From assembly GCA_964567785.1 (NCBI GenBank), contig CAZMOK010000046.1, positions 1 to 22,889 on the forward strand: a DNA stretch of 22,889 nt, read 5' to 3'. This document shows, piece after piece, positions 1 through 7,732 of this stretch (positions are counted from its first letter, which is position 1; each line of letters begins with the position of its first letter). The position numbers and the translations under genes were made by a program. A model generated the notes under the pieces. The model was not told the DNA's origin and ran no database searches. It worked only from the letters and a program-made list of their open reading frames with translations. Origin of the DNA: CAZMOK01 sp964567785. GTDB lineage: Bacteria > Bacteroidota > Bacteroidia > Bacteroidales > JAGOPY01.

Positions 1-127
1 CTATAATATCTTCATCGGATGACTAAGGATTTCAGAAGGTAATATTCACCGGATGACTATAATATCTTTATATCTTCATCGGATGACTAAGGATTTCAGG
101 AGGTAATATTCACCGGATGACTATAAT
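1..127. repeat. Tandem repeat of about 56 bp carrying the TCAYCGGATGA motif
   Basis: Two head-to-tail copies of a unit of about 56 bp are seen, starting at 1 and 57. The second differs by an extra 8 bases (TATATCTT, itself a local duplication) and one A/G change (position 36 against 100). Each unit holds two copies of TTCAYCGGATGACTA, starting near 12, 46, 76 and 110, with spacing 34, 30 and 34. The Y alternates T, C, T, C. The T form, TCATC-G-GATGA, is a perfect dyad around one central base. The same motif recurs as an inverted pair at 13001-13080. The array may continue left of the window. It is not a CRISPR: there are no constant repeats with unique spacers. Confidence 0.85.
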
Positions 128-167
128 GATGACCAAAAATAAGATTCATCAATAAAAAGAAATAAAA

Positions 168-1004
168 ATGAAAAGGCGTGTATTTTTAAGGAACACCTCC
201 CTTGCAGCAGTCGGTGCCATGGTGCTGCCTTCCCTTTCTTTTAAACCTGTTGATATGGAAATGATCGGACTGCAACTTTGGAGTGTCAGGGATAATATGA
301 ACAAGAACCCTGCGGAAAGCCTGGAAAAGATCAGTGAAATTGGTTACAACAACCTTGAACCTTACGGCTTTGACGGTAAGTTCTTCGGAATTGAAGCCTG
401 GGAATTCAGGAAGATGGCTGAGGACCTTGGTATGCGGCTCACTTCCACTCATACCTGCATCACACTTGAAGATGCCGATAACTTTATCGAACAGGCGAAA
501 GTTGCCGGGCTTGAGTACCTGGTGCTTCCCTCTCCCTGCGGTCGGCCACTGGAAACGGAGAACGATTGCAAGGTGTTTTCCGAAGAGATGAACAAAATAG
601 GGGAGAAATGTTCCGGTGCAGGCCTGAAACTGGGTTACCACAACCACGACATGGAATTCAGAACGGTTGGTGATAAAATGCTGTACGACTATCTTCTTGA
701 TTATACCGATCAAAATCTTGTTTTCTTCCAGCCTGATTTCTACTTCTTTGCCAAAGCGGAGGTTGACCCATTGCGGTACTTTGATAAATATCCGGGCCGT
801 TTTGAATTATGGCACCTGAAAGACATTGCCGAATCTAAGGATACCACTTACCTGGGCAACGGCTCCATAGACTTTCCTGAGATATTCAACTATGCAGATA
901 AGGCAGGACTTAAGTATTACTATGTAGAGCAGGGGCATTACGAAAATTCCCCTCTGGAAGACATCCGCCACTCCTTCAAATACCTTCAAAAGAATATTCT
1001 GTAA
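168..1004 (+). CDS. Tat-exported sugar phosphate isomerase/epimerase-family TIM-barrel protein
   Basis: 278 aa, AP_endonuc_2 (xylose-isomerase-like TIM barrel) family. The N-terminus has R3-R4 followed by VFLRNTS and a hydrophobic run to about residue 24, which reads as a short twin-arginine signal and implies a periplasmic location. The barrel starts at about residue 32 (MIGLQLWSVRD). Likely metal or active-site positions are the YHNHDMEF block (H158, H160, E163), FQPD (D190), LWHLKD (H216) and YVEQ (E254). In this family such residues bind a divalent metal and act on keto sugars or inositols. The same FLRNT signal core occurs in the oxidoreductase at 1498, and with the DUF1080 protein it suggests a role in a 3-keto-sugar pathway as isomerase or lyase. 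It lies 493 bp upstream of that gene, across repeats, so it is probably transcribed separately. The exact reaction is inferred, not shown. Confidence 0.85.
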   Translation: MKRRVFLRNTSLAAVGAMVLPSLSFKPVDMEMIGLQLWSVRDNMNKNPAESLEKISEIGYNNLEPYGFDGKFFGIEAWEFRKMAEDLGMRLTSTHTCITLEDADNFIEQAKVAGLEYLVLPSPCGRPLETENDCKVFSEEMNKIGEKCSGAGLKLGYHNHDMEFRTVGDKMLYDYLLDYTDQNLVFFQPDFYFFAKAEVDPLRYFDKYPGRFELWHLKDIAESKDTTYLGNGSIDFPEIFNYADKAGLKYYYVEQGHYENSPLEDIRHSFKYLQKNIL

Positions 1005-1156
1005 TAACTAAGGGTATTGCTATATCATATTCATTGCTAATTATTCAATATTAATTATTAACGCGTAGTGCGGTTTAATTAAATCTTTCTTTATGTAACT
1101 GCCTGATAATTTTTGACACAGTTGCCAATTTGCACTATTTAACATTGTGGTACTTA

Positions 1157-1203
1157 GTGCCTTTGAGTCTTCGTGGCAAAAAAAGGATCAGCCACAAAGG
1201 CAC
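1157..1203. repeat. Imperfect inverted repeat of the GTGCCTTTG...CAAAGGCAC type
   Basis: The left arm is GTGCCTTTG (1157-1165) plus GTGGC (1173-1177), interrupted by 7 bases. The right arm is GCCACAAAGGCAC (1191-1203). Arms of this kind flanking short A-rich loops are common between genes in Bacteroidales genomes. The right arm is followed by further CACAATGA-like units to about 1224. Confidence 0.6.
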
Positions 1204-1295
1204 AATGACACAATGAACCACAATGTCCATTAAATAATCCTCAAACCGAGTAATACTTTTATTGGTCATTGGTAAGCATAACTTAGAGGCCCTTA

Positions 1296-1341
1296 GAGCC
1301 TTTGCGGCAAGCGATCCTTAGCCTCAAAGGCGCGAAGGCTC
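1296..1341. repeat. Second inverted repeat of the same CAAAGGC type
   Basis: The left arm GAGCCTTTGCGGC (1296-1308) is matched by GCCTCAAAGGC (1321-1331) and then by GAAGGCTC (1334-1341), so the right side contains two overlapping partial partners. It is related to the element at 1157-1203 but diverged from it. Confidence 0.55.
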
Positions 1342-1497
1342 AAAGGAACGCAAAGTAAAAGCAATAACATACAAACCGCACAACCCGTTAATTATTAATT
1401 GTTCATTGTTCATTGATAATTATCCCTCCCCTTATTTATATCTGTTTTAAAGCGCTTCTTCCGATTTTCTGTTTAAATTTATGCCAAACCAAAAACC

Positions 1498-2982
1498 ATG
1501 GACCAGGAGAAAAAATCCCCCAAAGGTATTGACCGCCGTACCTTCCTCCGTAATACCGGTGTTGCTGCAGCCGGTTTTACCATTCTTCCGAGTTATGTGA
1601 TCTCCGGGCTGGGCCACACCCCACCCAGCGACAAGCTTAATATTGCCGGCGTTGGAGTGGGCGGAAGAGGTGGAGGCGTGATCAAGGCCGTGAGAAGTGA
1701 GAATATTGTTGCCCTGTGCGATGTTGACTGGAAATATGCCGCAGGTATGCTTGAAGAATTCCCAAAAGCTAAAGTTTATAGCGACTGGCGGGTGATGTTC
1801 GATGAGATGAAAGACTCGATCGATGCCGTAGTGGTTGGCACACCTGACCACAGTCACGCCATTGTAGCTATAAATGCAATGAAGCTTGGCAAGCATGTTT
1901 ATTGCGAAAAACCGTTAACTCATTCTGTCTGGGAATCGAGGCAGATGACAGAAATTGCCAGGGAATACAAGGTAGCAACCCAGATGGGTAACCAGGGGAA
2001 TTCGGGCGAAGGGATAAGGCAGGTTTGCGAGTGGATCTGGGATGGCGCCATCGGCGATGTGGTTGAGGCACATGCCTGGACCAACAGGCCGATCTGGCCG
2101 CAGGGGCTGGAACGCCCGGAAGAATCGATGAAAATACCAAAGCACCTGGAATGGGACCTCTTCATTGGCCCGGCACCCTACCGGCCGTACAATTCTATTT
2201 ACCACCCCTGGAACTGGCGGGGTTGGTGGGACTTCGGGACCGGGGCTCTCGGTGATATGGCCTGCCATATCATGGATCCTGTGTTCAAGGCACTGAAACT
2301 GAAGTATCCCACAAAAGTCCAGGCCAGCTCATCCCAGTTCAACACAGAATCACCTCCTCTGTCGGAAGTGGTAACCTATACCTTTCCCAAAAGGGATAAC
2401 CTGCCGGATGTTGCCATGCCCGAAGTGAAAGTCACCTGGTGGGACGGCGGATTGTTGCCGCCCCGTCCTGAAGAATTGCCCGAAGGGGAAGCTATGGGCC
2501 GAGACAAGAACGGCGGATGCCTCTTCGTAGGGACAAAAGGCAAGCTGATGTGCGGTGCTTACGGAAGGTGGCCCTTCCTGTTGCCGTTATCGATGGATGA
2601 AGCCTACCAGCGTCCGCCGGAAACCCTGAGAAGGGTGGAAACGAGCCACGAAATGGATTGGGTGCGTGCCTGTAAGGAAAGCCCGGATTCAAGAAAGGAA
2701 GCAAGCTCTTATTTCGGCTATAGCGGCCCCATGAACGAAATGGTTGTAATGGGCGTTGTGGCCGTGCGGTTACAGGACCTGAAACGGGAACTGAAATGGG
2801 ACGGTGAAAAGATGCAGTTCACCAATATTGCCGATGACGATGAGATAAGGGTTGTGAGGTCCGACAAATTTGAGATCATCGACGGGCACCCCCACTTTGA
2901 TACACAGCATGAAACAATGAATGCCAAACAGGCAGCAGAAGAATATATTAAGCATACATATAGAGACGGCTGGACAATGTAA
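1498..2982 (+). CDS. Tat-exported Gfo/Idh/MocA family oxidoreductase
   Basis: 494 aa NAD(P)-dependent sugar oxidoreductase. A twin-arginine signal is visible: R13-R14 in DRRTFLRNT, then a hydrophobic stretch to about residue 38. The Rossmann fold begins at about residue 47, with the glycine-rich loop GVGVGGRGGG at 51-60 and an acidic CDVDW after beta 2. The family EKP motif is E137-K138-P139. The GDMACHIMD block at 252-260 holds the D253/H257 pair expected at the catalytic site of the alpha/beta domain. At 494 aa it is longer than classic members, as is usual for the Bacteroidetes exported subgroup. Export by Tat implies folding with bound cofactor in the cytoplasm, as known for Zymomonas glucose-fructose oxidoreductase. 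The DUF1080 gene follows after 62 bp, probably as an operon. A 3-dehydrogenation or reduction role is inferred from context. Confidence 0.92.
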   Translation: MDQEKKSPKGIDRRTFLRNTGVAAAGFTILPSYVISGLGHTPPSDKLNIAGVGVGGRGGGVIKAVRSENIVALCDVDWKYAAGMLEEFPKAKVYSDWRVMFDEMKDSIDAVVVGTPDHSHAIVAINAMKLGKHVYCEKPLTHSVWESRQMTEIAREYKVATQMGNQGNSGEGIRQVCEWIWDGAIGDVVEAHAWTNRPIWPQGLERPEESMKIPKHLEWDLFIGPAPYRPYNSIYHPWNWRGWWDFGTGALGDMACHIMDPVFKALKLKYPTKVQASSSQFNTESPPLSEVVTYTFPKRDNLPDVAMPEVKVTWWDGGLLPPRPEELPEGEAMGRDKNGGCLFVGTKGKLMCGAYGRWPFLLPLSMDEAYQRPPETLRRVETSHEMDWVRACKESPDSRKEASSYFGYSGPMNEMVVMGVVAVRLQDLKRELKWDGEKMQFTNIADDDEIRVVRSDKFEIIDGHPHFDTQHETMNAKQAAEEYIKHTYRDGWTM

Positions 2983-3044
2983 ATTGAACGATTTAACGAT
3001 GTAGCGATATTCGATTTTGAGTTTCAAGAAAAAATATAATTATC

Positions 3045-3821
3045 ATGAAGAAAGGACTATTTATTCTGATCATCCTGGCGGTTGCAATGGCCTGCAACAA
3101 CCCGGGGCAAAAAAAGGAACAACAGGAACCTGAAACTATGGAACAGGAAACAACAGAACCCAACACCCTCACACAGGCAGAGGTTGAAGAAGGCTGGAAG
3201 CTTCTCTTTGACGGTAACAGTGCAGAACACTGGCGGGGTTATAACAAGGAAGAATTCCCCGGGGGCTGGGAAGTTGCTGATGGGACACTGCACGTAATCG
3301 GCTCCGGCAGGGGCGAAGCCGGCGGCGGAGGTGATATCATCACCAAAAAGAAATACGGCAATTTTGAATTATCACTCGAATGGAAGGTGTCGAAAGGAGG
3401 GAACAGCGGTATCTTCTACCTGGCGCAGGAGATCCCCGGTGAGCCCATCTGGAAGAACTCTCCCGAAATGCAGATACTTGATAACATCAACCATCCCGAT
3501 GCAAAGCTCGGGATCCAGGGGAACCGACAGGCAGGGGCCCTTTACGACCTGATCCCGGCCGAACCGCAGACCGCTAAACCAGCCGGTGAATGGAACCACG
3601 TTAAGATCTTGGTCTATAAAGGCACCGTTGTGCACTGGATGAACGGGGAACAGGTACTGGAATACCACCTCTGGACCGACGACTGGAAGGAGATGGTGGC
3701 CAACAGCAAGTTCAGTGATTACGATGAATTCGTGAATACGGCTGCAGAAGGTCATATAGGACTTCAGGACCATGGCGACGATGTCTGGTTCAGGAACATC
3801 AAGATCCTTGAGATGGAATAG
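3045..3821 (+). CDS. DUF1080 / 3-keto-disaccharide hydrolase family lipoprotein
   Basis: 258 aa. The lipobox AVAMAC gives a lipidated C17, followed by a Q/E/T-rich linker to about residue 45. The remainder is one PF06439 domain with a concanavalin-like beta-sandwich. Family landmarks visible are EEGWKLLFDGNSAEHWRGY near 48-66, WEVADGTLHVIG, GNFELSLEWK, NSGIFYLAQE, SPEMQILDN, WNHVKI and the closing GHIGLQDHGDDVWFRNIKI. The family is annotated as hydrolysing glycosidic bonds of 3-keto-disaccharides. It directly follows the Gfo/Idh/MocA gene on the same strand (62-bp gap, no terminator seen), consistent with co-transcription. A hairpin follows at 3847-3877. Family assignment is firm; the true substrate is unknown, and some PF06439 members may act on other keto-glycosides or only bind glycans. 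Confidence 0.9.
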   Translation: MKKGLFILIILAVAMACNNPGQKKEQQEPETMEQETTEPNTLTQAEVEEGWKLLFDGNSAEHWRGYNKEEFPGGWEVADGTLHVIGSGRGEAGGGGDIITKKKYGNFELSLEWKVSKGGNSGIFYLAQEIPGEPIWKNSPEMQILDNINHPDAKLGIQGNRQAGALYDLIPAEPQTAKPAGEWNHVKILVYKGTVVHWMNGEQVLEYHLWTDDWKEMVANSKFSDYDEFVNTAAEGHIGLQDHGDDVWFRNIKILEME

Positions 3822-3846
3822 TGGGATTGGTATTCATAAATATACC

Positions 3847-3877
3847 TTCACCCCCTTCACTTTACTGAAGGGGTGAA
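3847..3877. repeat. Intergenic hairpin, copy 1 of a dispersed family
   Basis: TTCACCCCCTTCA (3847-3859) pairs with TGAAGGGGTGAA (3866-3877) with one bulged C and the loop CTTTAC. It may end the DUF1080 transcript, but no clear T-tract follows. Loop and flanks resemble the hairpins at 5481-5524 and 8746-8783: the sequence after it (GTGAAAATATTATGTTTAAT) nearly matches that after the 8746 copy. Confidence 0.7.
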
Positions 3878-3978
3878 AATATTATGTTTAATGGCTTTTC
3901 CTGCCATAAAAATCGATTCATATTTTCTCTTTTAGCTCTTTTTTTTCCATATTATTTAATATAAATAATTGGATGCCA

Positions 3979-4009
3979 TTGACATAGGCTCCATTTTTAT
4001 ATATATTTA
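3979..4009 (+). promoter_or_regulatory. Candidate promoter for the beta-propeller lipoprotein gene
   Basis: TTG at 3979-3981 (within TTGACA), then 20 bases, then TATATTTA at 4002-4009. This matches the Bacteroidetes form TTTG-N19-21-TAnnTTTG except at the last base of the -7 element. The start codon at 4085 lies about 70 bp downstream. Confidence 0.4.
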
Positions 4010-4072
4010 TCAGGATTTCTCACCAGCCACGTCTGAAATCAGTTAATTAAATCCATTAATCAAAAACCAAAC

Positions 4073-4078
4073 AGGAGG
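4073..4078 (+). promoter_or_regulatory. Strong Shine-Dalgarno site
   Basis: AGGAGG lies 6 bases before the ATG at 4085. Other genes here have A-rich leaders without a Shine-Dalgarno sequence, as is usual in Bacteroidota, so this site stands out and supports the chosen start. Confidence 0.7.
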
Positions 4079-4084
4079 TTCATC

Positions 4085-5443
4085 ATGGTTTATTCAAAGT
4101 ATTTTAAGTTATTCCTATGGGGCCTGTTCGTGGCCCTTATTATCATTTCATCATGTAAAAAGGACGAAGAGGAGGATCCTGCCAACGTAGGCGTCACAGT
4201 TACAGAAACTGACGGCAGTACCGATGTTACTGAGGGTGGCAACACGGATACCTATACGGTAGCACTCCAAAGTGCACCCGGGGAGAACGTGAACATTGCT
4301 CTTACTCCCGATGCCCAGGTAACGGTCGACAAAGCACTTCTTACATTTACCCCAAACGACTGGAATGTTGCCCAAACAGTTACAGTGACAGCAGTGGATG
4401 ACCCCACACCCGAAGGGGATCATGTGGGTGTCATTAACCACACATCCACAAGCTTCGACATGAACTGGAACAATGTCAACCTTCCCGCACTGAATGTAAA
4501 CATTACAGACAACGACCTTTCACTTATCATCGCCGGTTCAAGAACCAATCATTATGTAATTGTTGACCCCATCACCGGACAGGATATGGTTGAGCATGAG
4601 GCGTCTACACATATCCTTGGTTTCAATTGCCTGGGATATCTTTCCCAAAAGGTTGTGATAATTTCCACTGTTGGCCCCGGATCATTCATGAATGCACTGT
4701 TTACGGTAGACAGGGCTACTGGCGCCAATCCGACTAAGCTTACGGATGAAAACATGTATAATGTCCGTTTCGTGGATGCTTCTGATGCAGAACCAAGGCT
4801 CGTATTCTGCGCCCAGGATGCAACGAACTCGAAAGACCATATTTATTCTATTAATGAAGATGGTACAAACATGCAGCAGCTTACATTCCAGGATGAAGGT
4901 ATCACCTGCCCTGGTGGCGTTGCCTGTAAAATTGTGGGTGCCACTGAGCCTTCCTGGTCATTCGACGGGACCATGATCGCATTCAATGGATATATCAGTG
5001 AAATCGGCACTAATTTTGCCCACAATTCAGTAGTGGTCATGAGCGCTGCCGGTGGGAACAAGACCGTAATTTTTGACGTGCAAGTAGCAGAGACTCACTA
5101 TGAGGATATTTGCTGGTCGAAAGACGGACAGTTTGTGATATTCAGTTATGAGAACAATGGAAGGCGTGTAATGGCCGTACATGTTGGTAGCCAGGCAACT
5201 TCCGAATTTACTTCACAAATGGAAGTAAACGGCACAGCAGTTATGAACCTGTGGACATCCCCAATTGAAAACAAGATAGTTTATAACATCCACGTACCCG
5301 CTGGTGGCAGCCTCTATATGGTCAATTATAATGTAGCAGGCACCACTGCATCTATTTCTGGAGCTCATTCTCAGTTTACGGATGCTGTTGCCGTAGGGCA
5401 CGGTTATGCATACCCCGACTGGCAAAGCTGGGATGGAAAGTAG
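4085..5443 (+). CDS. Lipoprotein with Calx-beta-like domain and TolB/PD40-type beta-propeller
   Basis: 452 aa. A hydrophobic signal ends in IIISSC, giving a lipidated C24, then an acidic linker. Residues of about 36-140 form a Calx-beta-like sandwich: VTVTETDGSTDVTEGG, then an LTFTPNDWNVAQTVTVTAVDD core and an NITDND end. The rest (about 143-452) looks like a WD40/TolB-type propeller. Repeated blades carry motifs such as GTNMQQLTF, EPSWSFDGTMIAFNG, DICWSKDGQFVIFSY and a final YPDWQSWDG, the PD40 signature. No enzymatic motif was recognised, so a binding or scaffold role on the outer membrane or cell surface is inferred. It stands alone: a candidate promoter lies upstream, a hairpin lies behind it, and the next gene converges on it. 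Calx-beta domains often bind calcium; individual ligands cannot be assigned by eye. Confidence 0.8.
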   Translation: MVYSKYFKLFLWGLFVALIIISSCKKDEEEDPANVGVTVTETDGSTDVTEGGNTDTYTVALQSAPGENVNIALTPDAQVTVDKALLTFTPNDWNVAQTVTVTAVDDPTPEGDHVGVINHTSTSFDMNWNNVNLPALNVNITDNDLSLIIAGSRTNHYVIVDPITGQDMVEHEASTHILGFNCLGYLSQKVVIISTVGPGSFMNALFTVDRATGANPTKLTDENMYNVRFVDASDAEPRLVFCAQDATNSKDHIYSINEDGTNMQQLTFQDEGITCPGGVACKIVGATEPSWSFDGTMIAFNGYISEIGTNFAHNSVVVMSAAGGNKTVIFDVQVAETHYEDICWSKDGQFVIFSYENNGRRVMAVHVGSQATSEFTSQMEVNGTAVMNLWTSPIENKIVYNIHVPAGGSLYMVNYNVAGTTASISGAHSQFTDAVAVGHGYAYPDWQSWDGK

Positions 5444-5480
5444 ATTTTATTCCGGTCTATCGATCAGAAACAAGACATGA

Positions 5481-5524
5481 TATAACCTTCACCCCTTCAC
5501 TATACTGAATGGGTGAAGGTTATA
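5481..5524. repeat. Intergenic hairpin, copy 2; between convergent genes
   Basis: A 14-bp perfect stem, TATAACCTTCACCC (5481-5494) with GGGTGAAGGTTATA (5511-5524), extends inward past one C/T mismatch by TTCA/TGAA to the loop CTATAC. It lies between the stop at 5443 and the minus-strand stop at 5538, so it probably terminates one or both convergent transcripts, although T-tracts are poor. Confidence 0.75.
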
Positions 5525-5537
5525 AAAAAACTATTGG

Positions 5538-7385
5538 TCAGTTAGTTATAAGGATCTTTGTGGAGCTGAATGTCGGCATGTCTTTCACTATGAGAATGTA
5601 AACCCCGGGAAGCAATTTCCTGCAGTCAATTCTTCCCCTGTTTTCTATTACCTGTGAATGCATGTTTCTGCCTAACAGGTCTAGAATAATGATATCAAGT
5701 ATTTTATTGGCTGATCCTGCCTCAATGTTGAAATACTCTGCAGCAGGCATAGGCCATATTTTGATCTCTTCGGAGGTTATCTGAGGTTCAGGAGTTGAAA
5801 GCAGGTCGTCAAAAAATGAATACCAGCTCTCGTGGCCCTCAACCATATCATTCGTATCGTTGGCAAGGTTGTCATAGGCAGTTACTCCAACAACATCGGT
5901 GATCAATGAATAAGGAAGAAAACAGGAAGTGTCGCTGGAGTTATCGATCACAGTATCAAAAACCAGCCCATCAAACTCACCAAAATATACGTTGTATCCG
6001 GCCACGTCAGGCTCGGGATTTCTCGTCCATGTAAGCAGCACCCCATCATCGGTATAAAGTGCAGGTTCATTGACGGGCGCAGAGATCGGACAGTTGGTAT
6101 CAGGTTCGTAGAGCCATTCCGTAATAATGATTTCACCATAATCTATGTTGTCGTAATAATCATAGATCAGTTCTTCTATCTCTTCCCGCGTGGTGACGCC
6201 CCAGTAATTGTGATCGGCTATCCAGTCTGACGAAAGCTTGTTCTCAACGTTGTATGTTGAATTCTGCCAGATATTGCAATTAACAATGATCCTGTCATCC
6301 CGGTTAATTGTAAAAAGCTTATCATCTTCCCGGATCGAAATTCCAATGTCAAAATTCTTAATGGTTGTGTTTTCGATGATCTGGCTGGTGGTTATAAGGC
6401 CTATTCCTGAACCTTTACCGGTAATGTTACATCGATCCAAATAAATCTGGTTGGGAGAAAAAAAGTTACCTTCCTCCAGGCTTATGATCGTATTACTGGC
6501 AGTCAATTCTGTATACCACTCAAAGGGAGCTTCAATATTGCTGTTGGTGAATATGCAGTTCTCGAAGTTGAGATATACCTGGCACTGCTGGGTCATGAAA
6601 CTGTTCGAGAAAGTACAATTGACCATTTTGGAGTTCCTGACGGTTGTGGTTGAATAATATCCGCCGATGAGACAACCGTCAAGAACACTATTGGTAATTA
6701 TCAAATCTGAATCATAGAAACCTCCGTTCCGGATCGTACAGTCTATGATCTCAGAGTCCTTGATCTCCATTTCAACTATTCCTGCAATGTCAGCCCTGTT
6801 TTCTATGTAACAGTTATGAAATATTGTATTTTCAAGCTTAAGGGAAACAGATGAATAAAAGCTGCTATATTTTATTTGGATTTCGCTATCAGAAAAATCC
6901 CCGTACTTCACAACCAAGGCTGCTGTAGTTGCATCAATGCAAAGGGTGTTCCCTTCATTAAAACTGACGTTTTCGATGTTGAGGGTGTTCAAACAATCTC
7001 CCTCAAGAAAAACTACAATGCCATTTCCGGTAGCATCTAAAAATTTTATTTGCGACAAGGATAGGTCGGCATTCAGTATTCGCAACATTTTCGATTCAGG
7101 TCCTCCACCGGCATTATCAAACAAAACAACCGAGTCGGGTTTGCCAACCGCCTGTATACTGCCTTTCAGCGAAATTACGTACTGATCCGTAAATTCTACA
7201 GTTACCCCGGGATCTATGGTAAGATTAACACCTGTGGGGATTATAACATTATCGGTTAGCGTATAGGGGCTACCGCTAAATTTCCAGTGCTGATCAGTCC
7301 AGTATGTTCCCCCTGCGGGTGTTTGGGCCCTGAGTGCATTCATCCACAAAAGGCAAACAAGAATAAGGCATTGATAAGTTTTCAT
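5538..7385 (-). CDS. T9SS-secreted parallel beta-helix protein
   Basis: 615 aa. The signal peptide is about 1-20 (MKTYQCLILVCLLWMNALRA, cut before QTPAGG). Residues of about 30-420 are a run of short beta-strand repeats rich in N, I and V (patterns such as FENCIFTNSNIE, VVNCNIWQN, HNYWGV). This is the pectate-lyase-like right-handed helix typical of surface adhesins and polysaccharide-acting proteins. A fibronectin-III-like module follows (about 442-525, LLTWTRNPEPDVAGYNVYFG). The last 84 residues form a type A T9SS sorting domain with strands ending GVYILIVKD and TKILITN. Its usual YPNP motif is replaced by IWPMPA. No catalytic triad or polysaccharide-lyase signature was recognised. It is monocistronic and divergent from the LamG-like gene at 7733. 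Function is unknown beyond being a secreted beta-helix. Confidence 0.8.
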   Translation of the reverse strand: MKTYQCLILVCLLWMNALRAQTPAGGTYWTDQHWKFSGSPYTLTDNVIIPTGVNLTIDPGVTVEFTDQYVISLKGSIQAVGKPDSVVLFDNAGGGPESKMLRILNADLSLSQIKFLDATGNGIVVFLEGDCLNTLNIENVSFNEGNTLCIDATTAALVVKYGDFSDSEIQIKYSSFYSSVSLKLENTIFHNCYIENRADIAGIVEMEIKDSEIIDCTIRNGGFYDSDLIITNSVLDGCLIGGYYSTTTVRNSKMVNCTFSNSFMTQQCQVYLNFENCIFTNSNIEAPFEWYTELTASNTIISLEEGNFFSPNQIYLDRCNITGKGSGIGLITTSQIIENTTIKNFDIGISIREDDKLFTINRDDRIIVNCNIWQNSTYNVENKLSSDWIADHNYWGVTTREEIEELIYDYYDNIDYGEIIITEWLYEPDTNCPISAPVNEPALYTDDGVLLTWTRNPEPDVAGYNVYFGEFDGLVFDTVIDNSSDTSCFLPYSLITDVVGVTAYDNLANDTNDMVEGHESWYSFFDDLLSTPEPQITSEEIKIWPMPAAEYFNIEAGSANKILDIIILDLLGRNMHSQVIENRGRIDCRKLLPGVYILIVKDMPTFSSTKILITN

Positions 7386-7732
7386 AACTTGAGGGCTTAA
7401 AAAACAACCTTCTGGAGTAAAAGCCGGGGAAGCGGAATACTGTTATCAGATTTGGCAGTCATGTCAGGCTGTGAGGTCTTCACCCTTTAGCTTAGTCTCT
7501 ATTGAATAAGACACTTATGCCCTTAAAAAGGTTGCTTATAGGGAACAGTGCTAATCAATGTAACAGTGCAATTAATATTCCGCCGTCACTTCATGATAAA
7601 AATTTCTGGTTTTTTGGGTCAGATATCCAGCAAAATTTTACCCAATGACTCTACTCGTGCGATGAAATAAAATTATTGCATATTTTTGGATTGATAATAA
7701 ACCGTATTGTCTCACTAAAATTTGCTTTTTTT
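7386..7732. other. Divergent intergenic region
   Basis: It separates the minus-strand beta-helix gene from the plus-strand LamG-like gene. No ORF with convincing coding character is present. The only clear signal is the TATTTTTG element at 7681-7688. A TTCACCCTTTAGCTTAGTC stretch near 7480 resembles one arm of the hairpin family but has no good partner. Confidence 0.5.
7681..7688 (+). promoter_or_regulatory. Perfect Bacteroidetes -7 element (TATTTTTG)
   Basis: TATTTTTG fits TAnnTTTG exactly and lies 44 bp before the chosen ATG at 7733. No TTTG is seen at the expected -33 distance. Transcription starting about 7 bases downstream would exclude the upstream in-frame ATG at 7676, supporting the later start. 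Confidence 0.45.

Larger units (their letters stand above)
1005..1497. other. Gene-free, repeat-rich intergenic region
   Basis: No convincing ORF is present. The region holds AT-rich runs of the TTAATTATTAA / TTCATTGTTCATTG type (about 1034-1062 and 1387-1418) and two imperfect inverted repeats built on GCCTTTG/CAAAGGC, listed separately. No good TAnnTTTG promoter element was found ahead of 1498. Confidence 0.6.

Noticed and set aside
1..127. Possible CRISPR array at the left edge
   Set aside because: The repeated unit is about 56 bp with both motif copies and the sequence between them duplicated, so there are no unique spacers, and no cas gene is present.
186..713. Antisense ORF opposite the isomerase gene
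   Set aside because: It lies wholly within a well-supported gene, has no family resemblance and no plausible start context.
1447..1896. Antisense ORF opposite the start of the oxidoreductase gene
   Set aside because: Its product looks like reverse translation of the Tat signal and Rossmann region; the plus-strand gene has clear motifs.
7676..7732. Upstream in-frame ATG extending the LamG-like protein by 19 residues
   Set aside because: The extension precedes a standard signal peptide and starts upstream of a perfect -7 element, so it would not be on the transcript.
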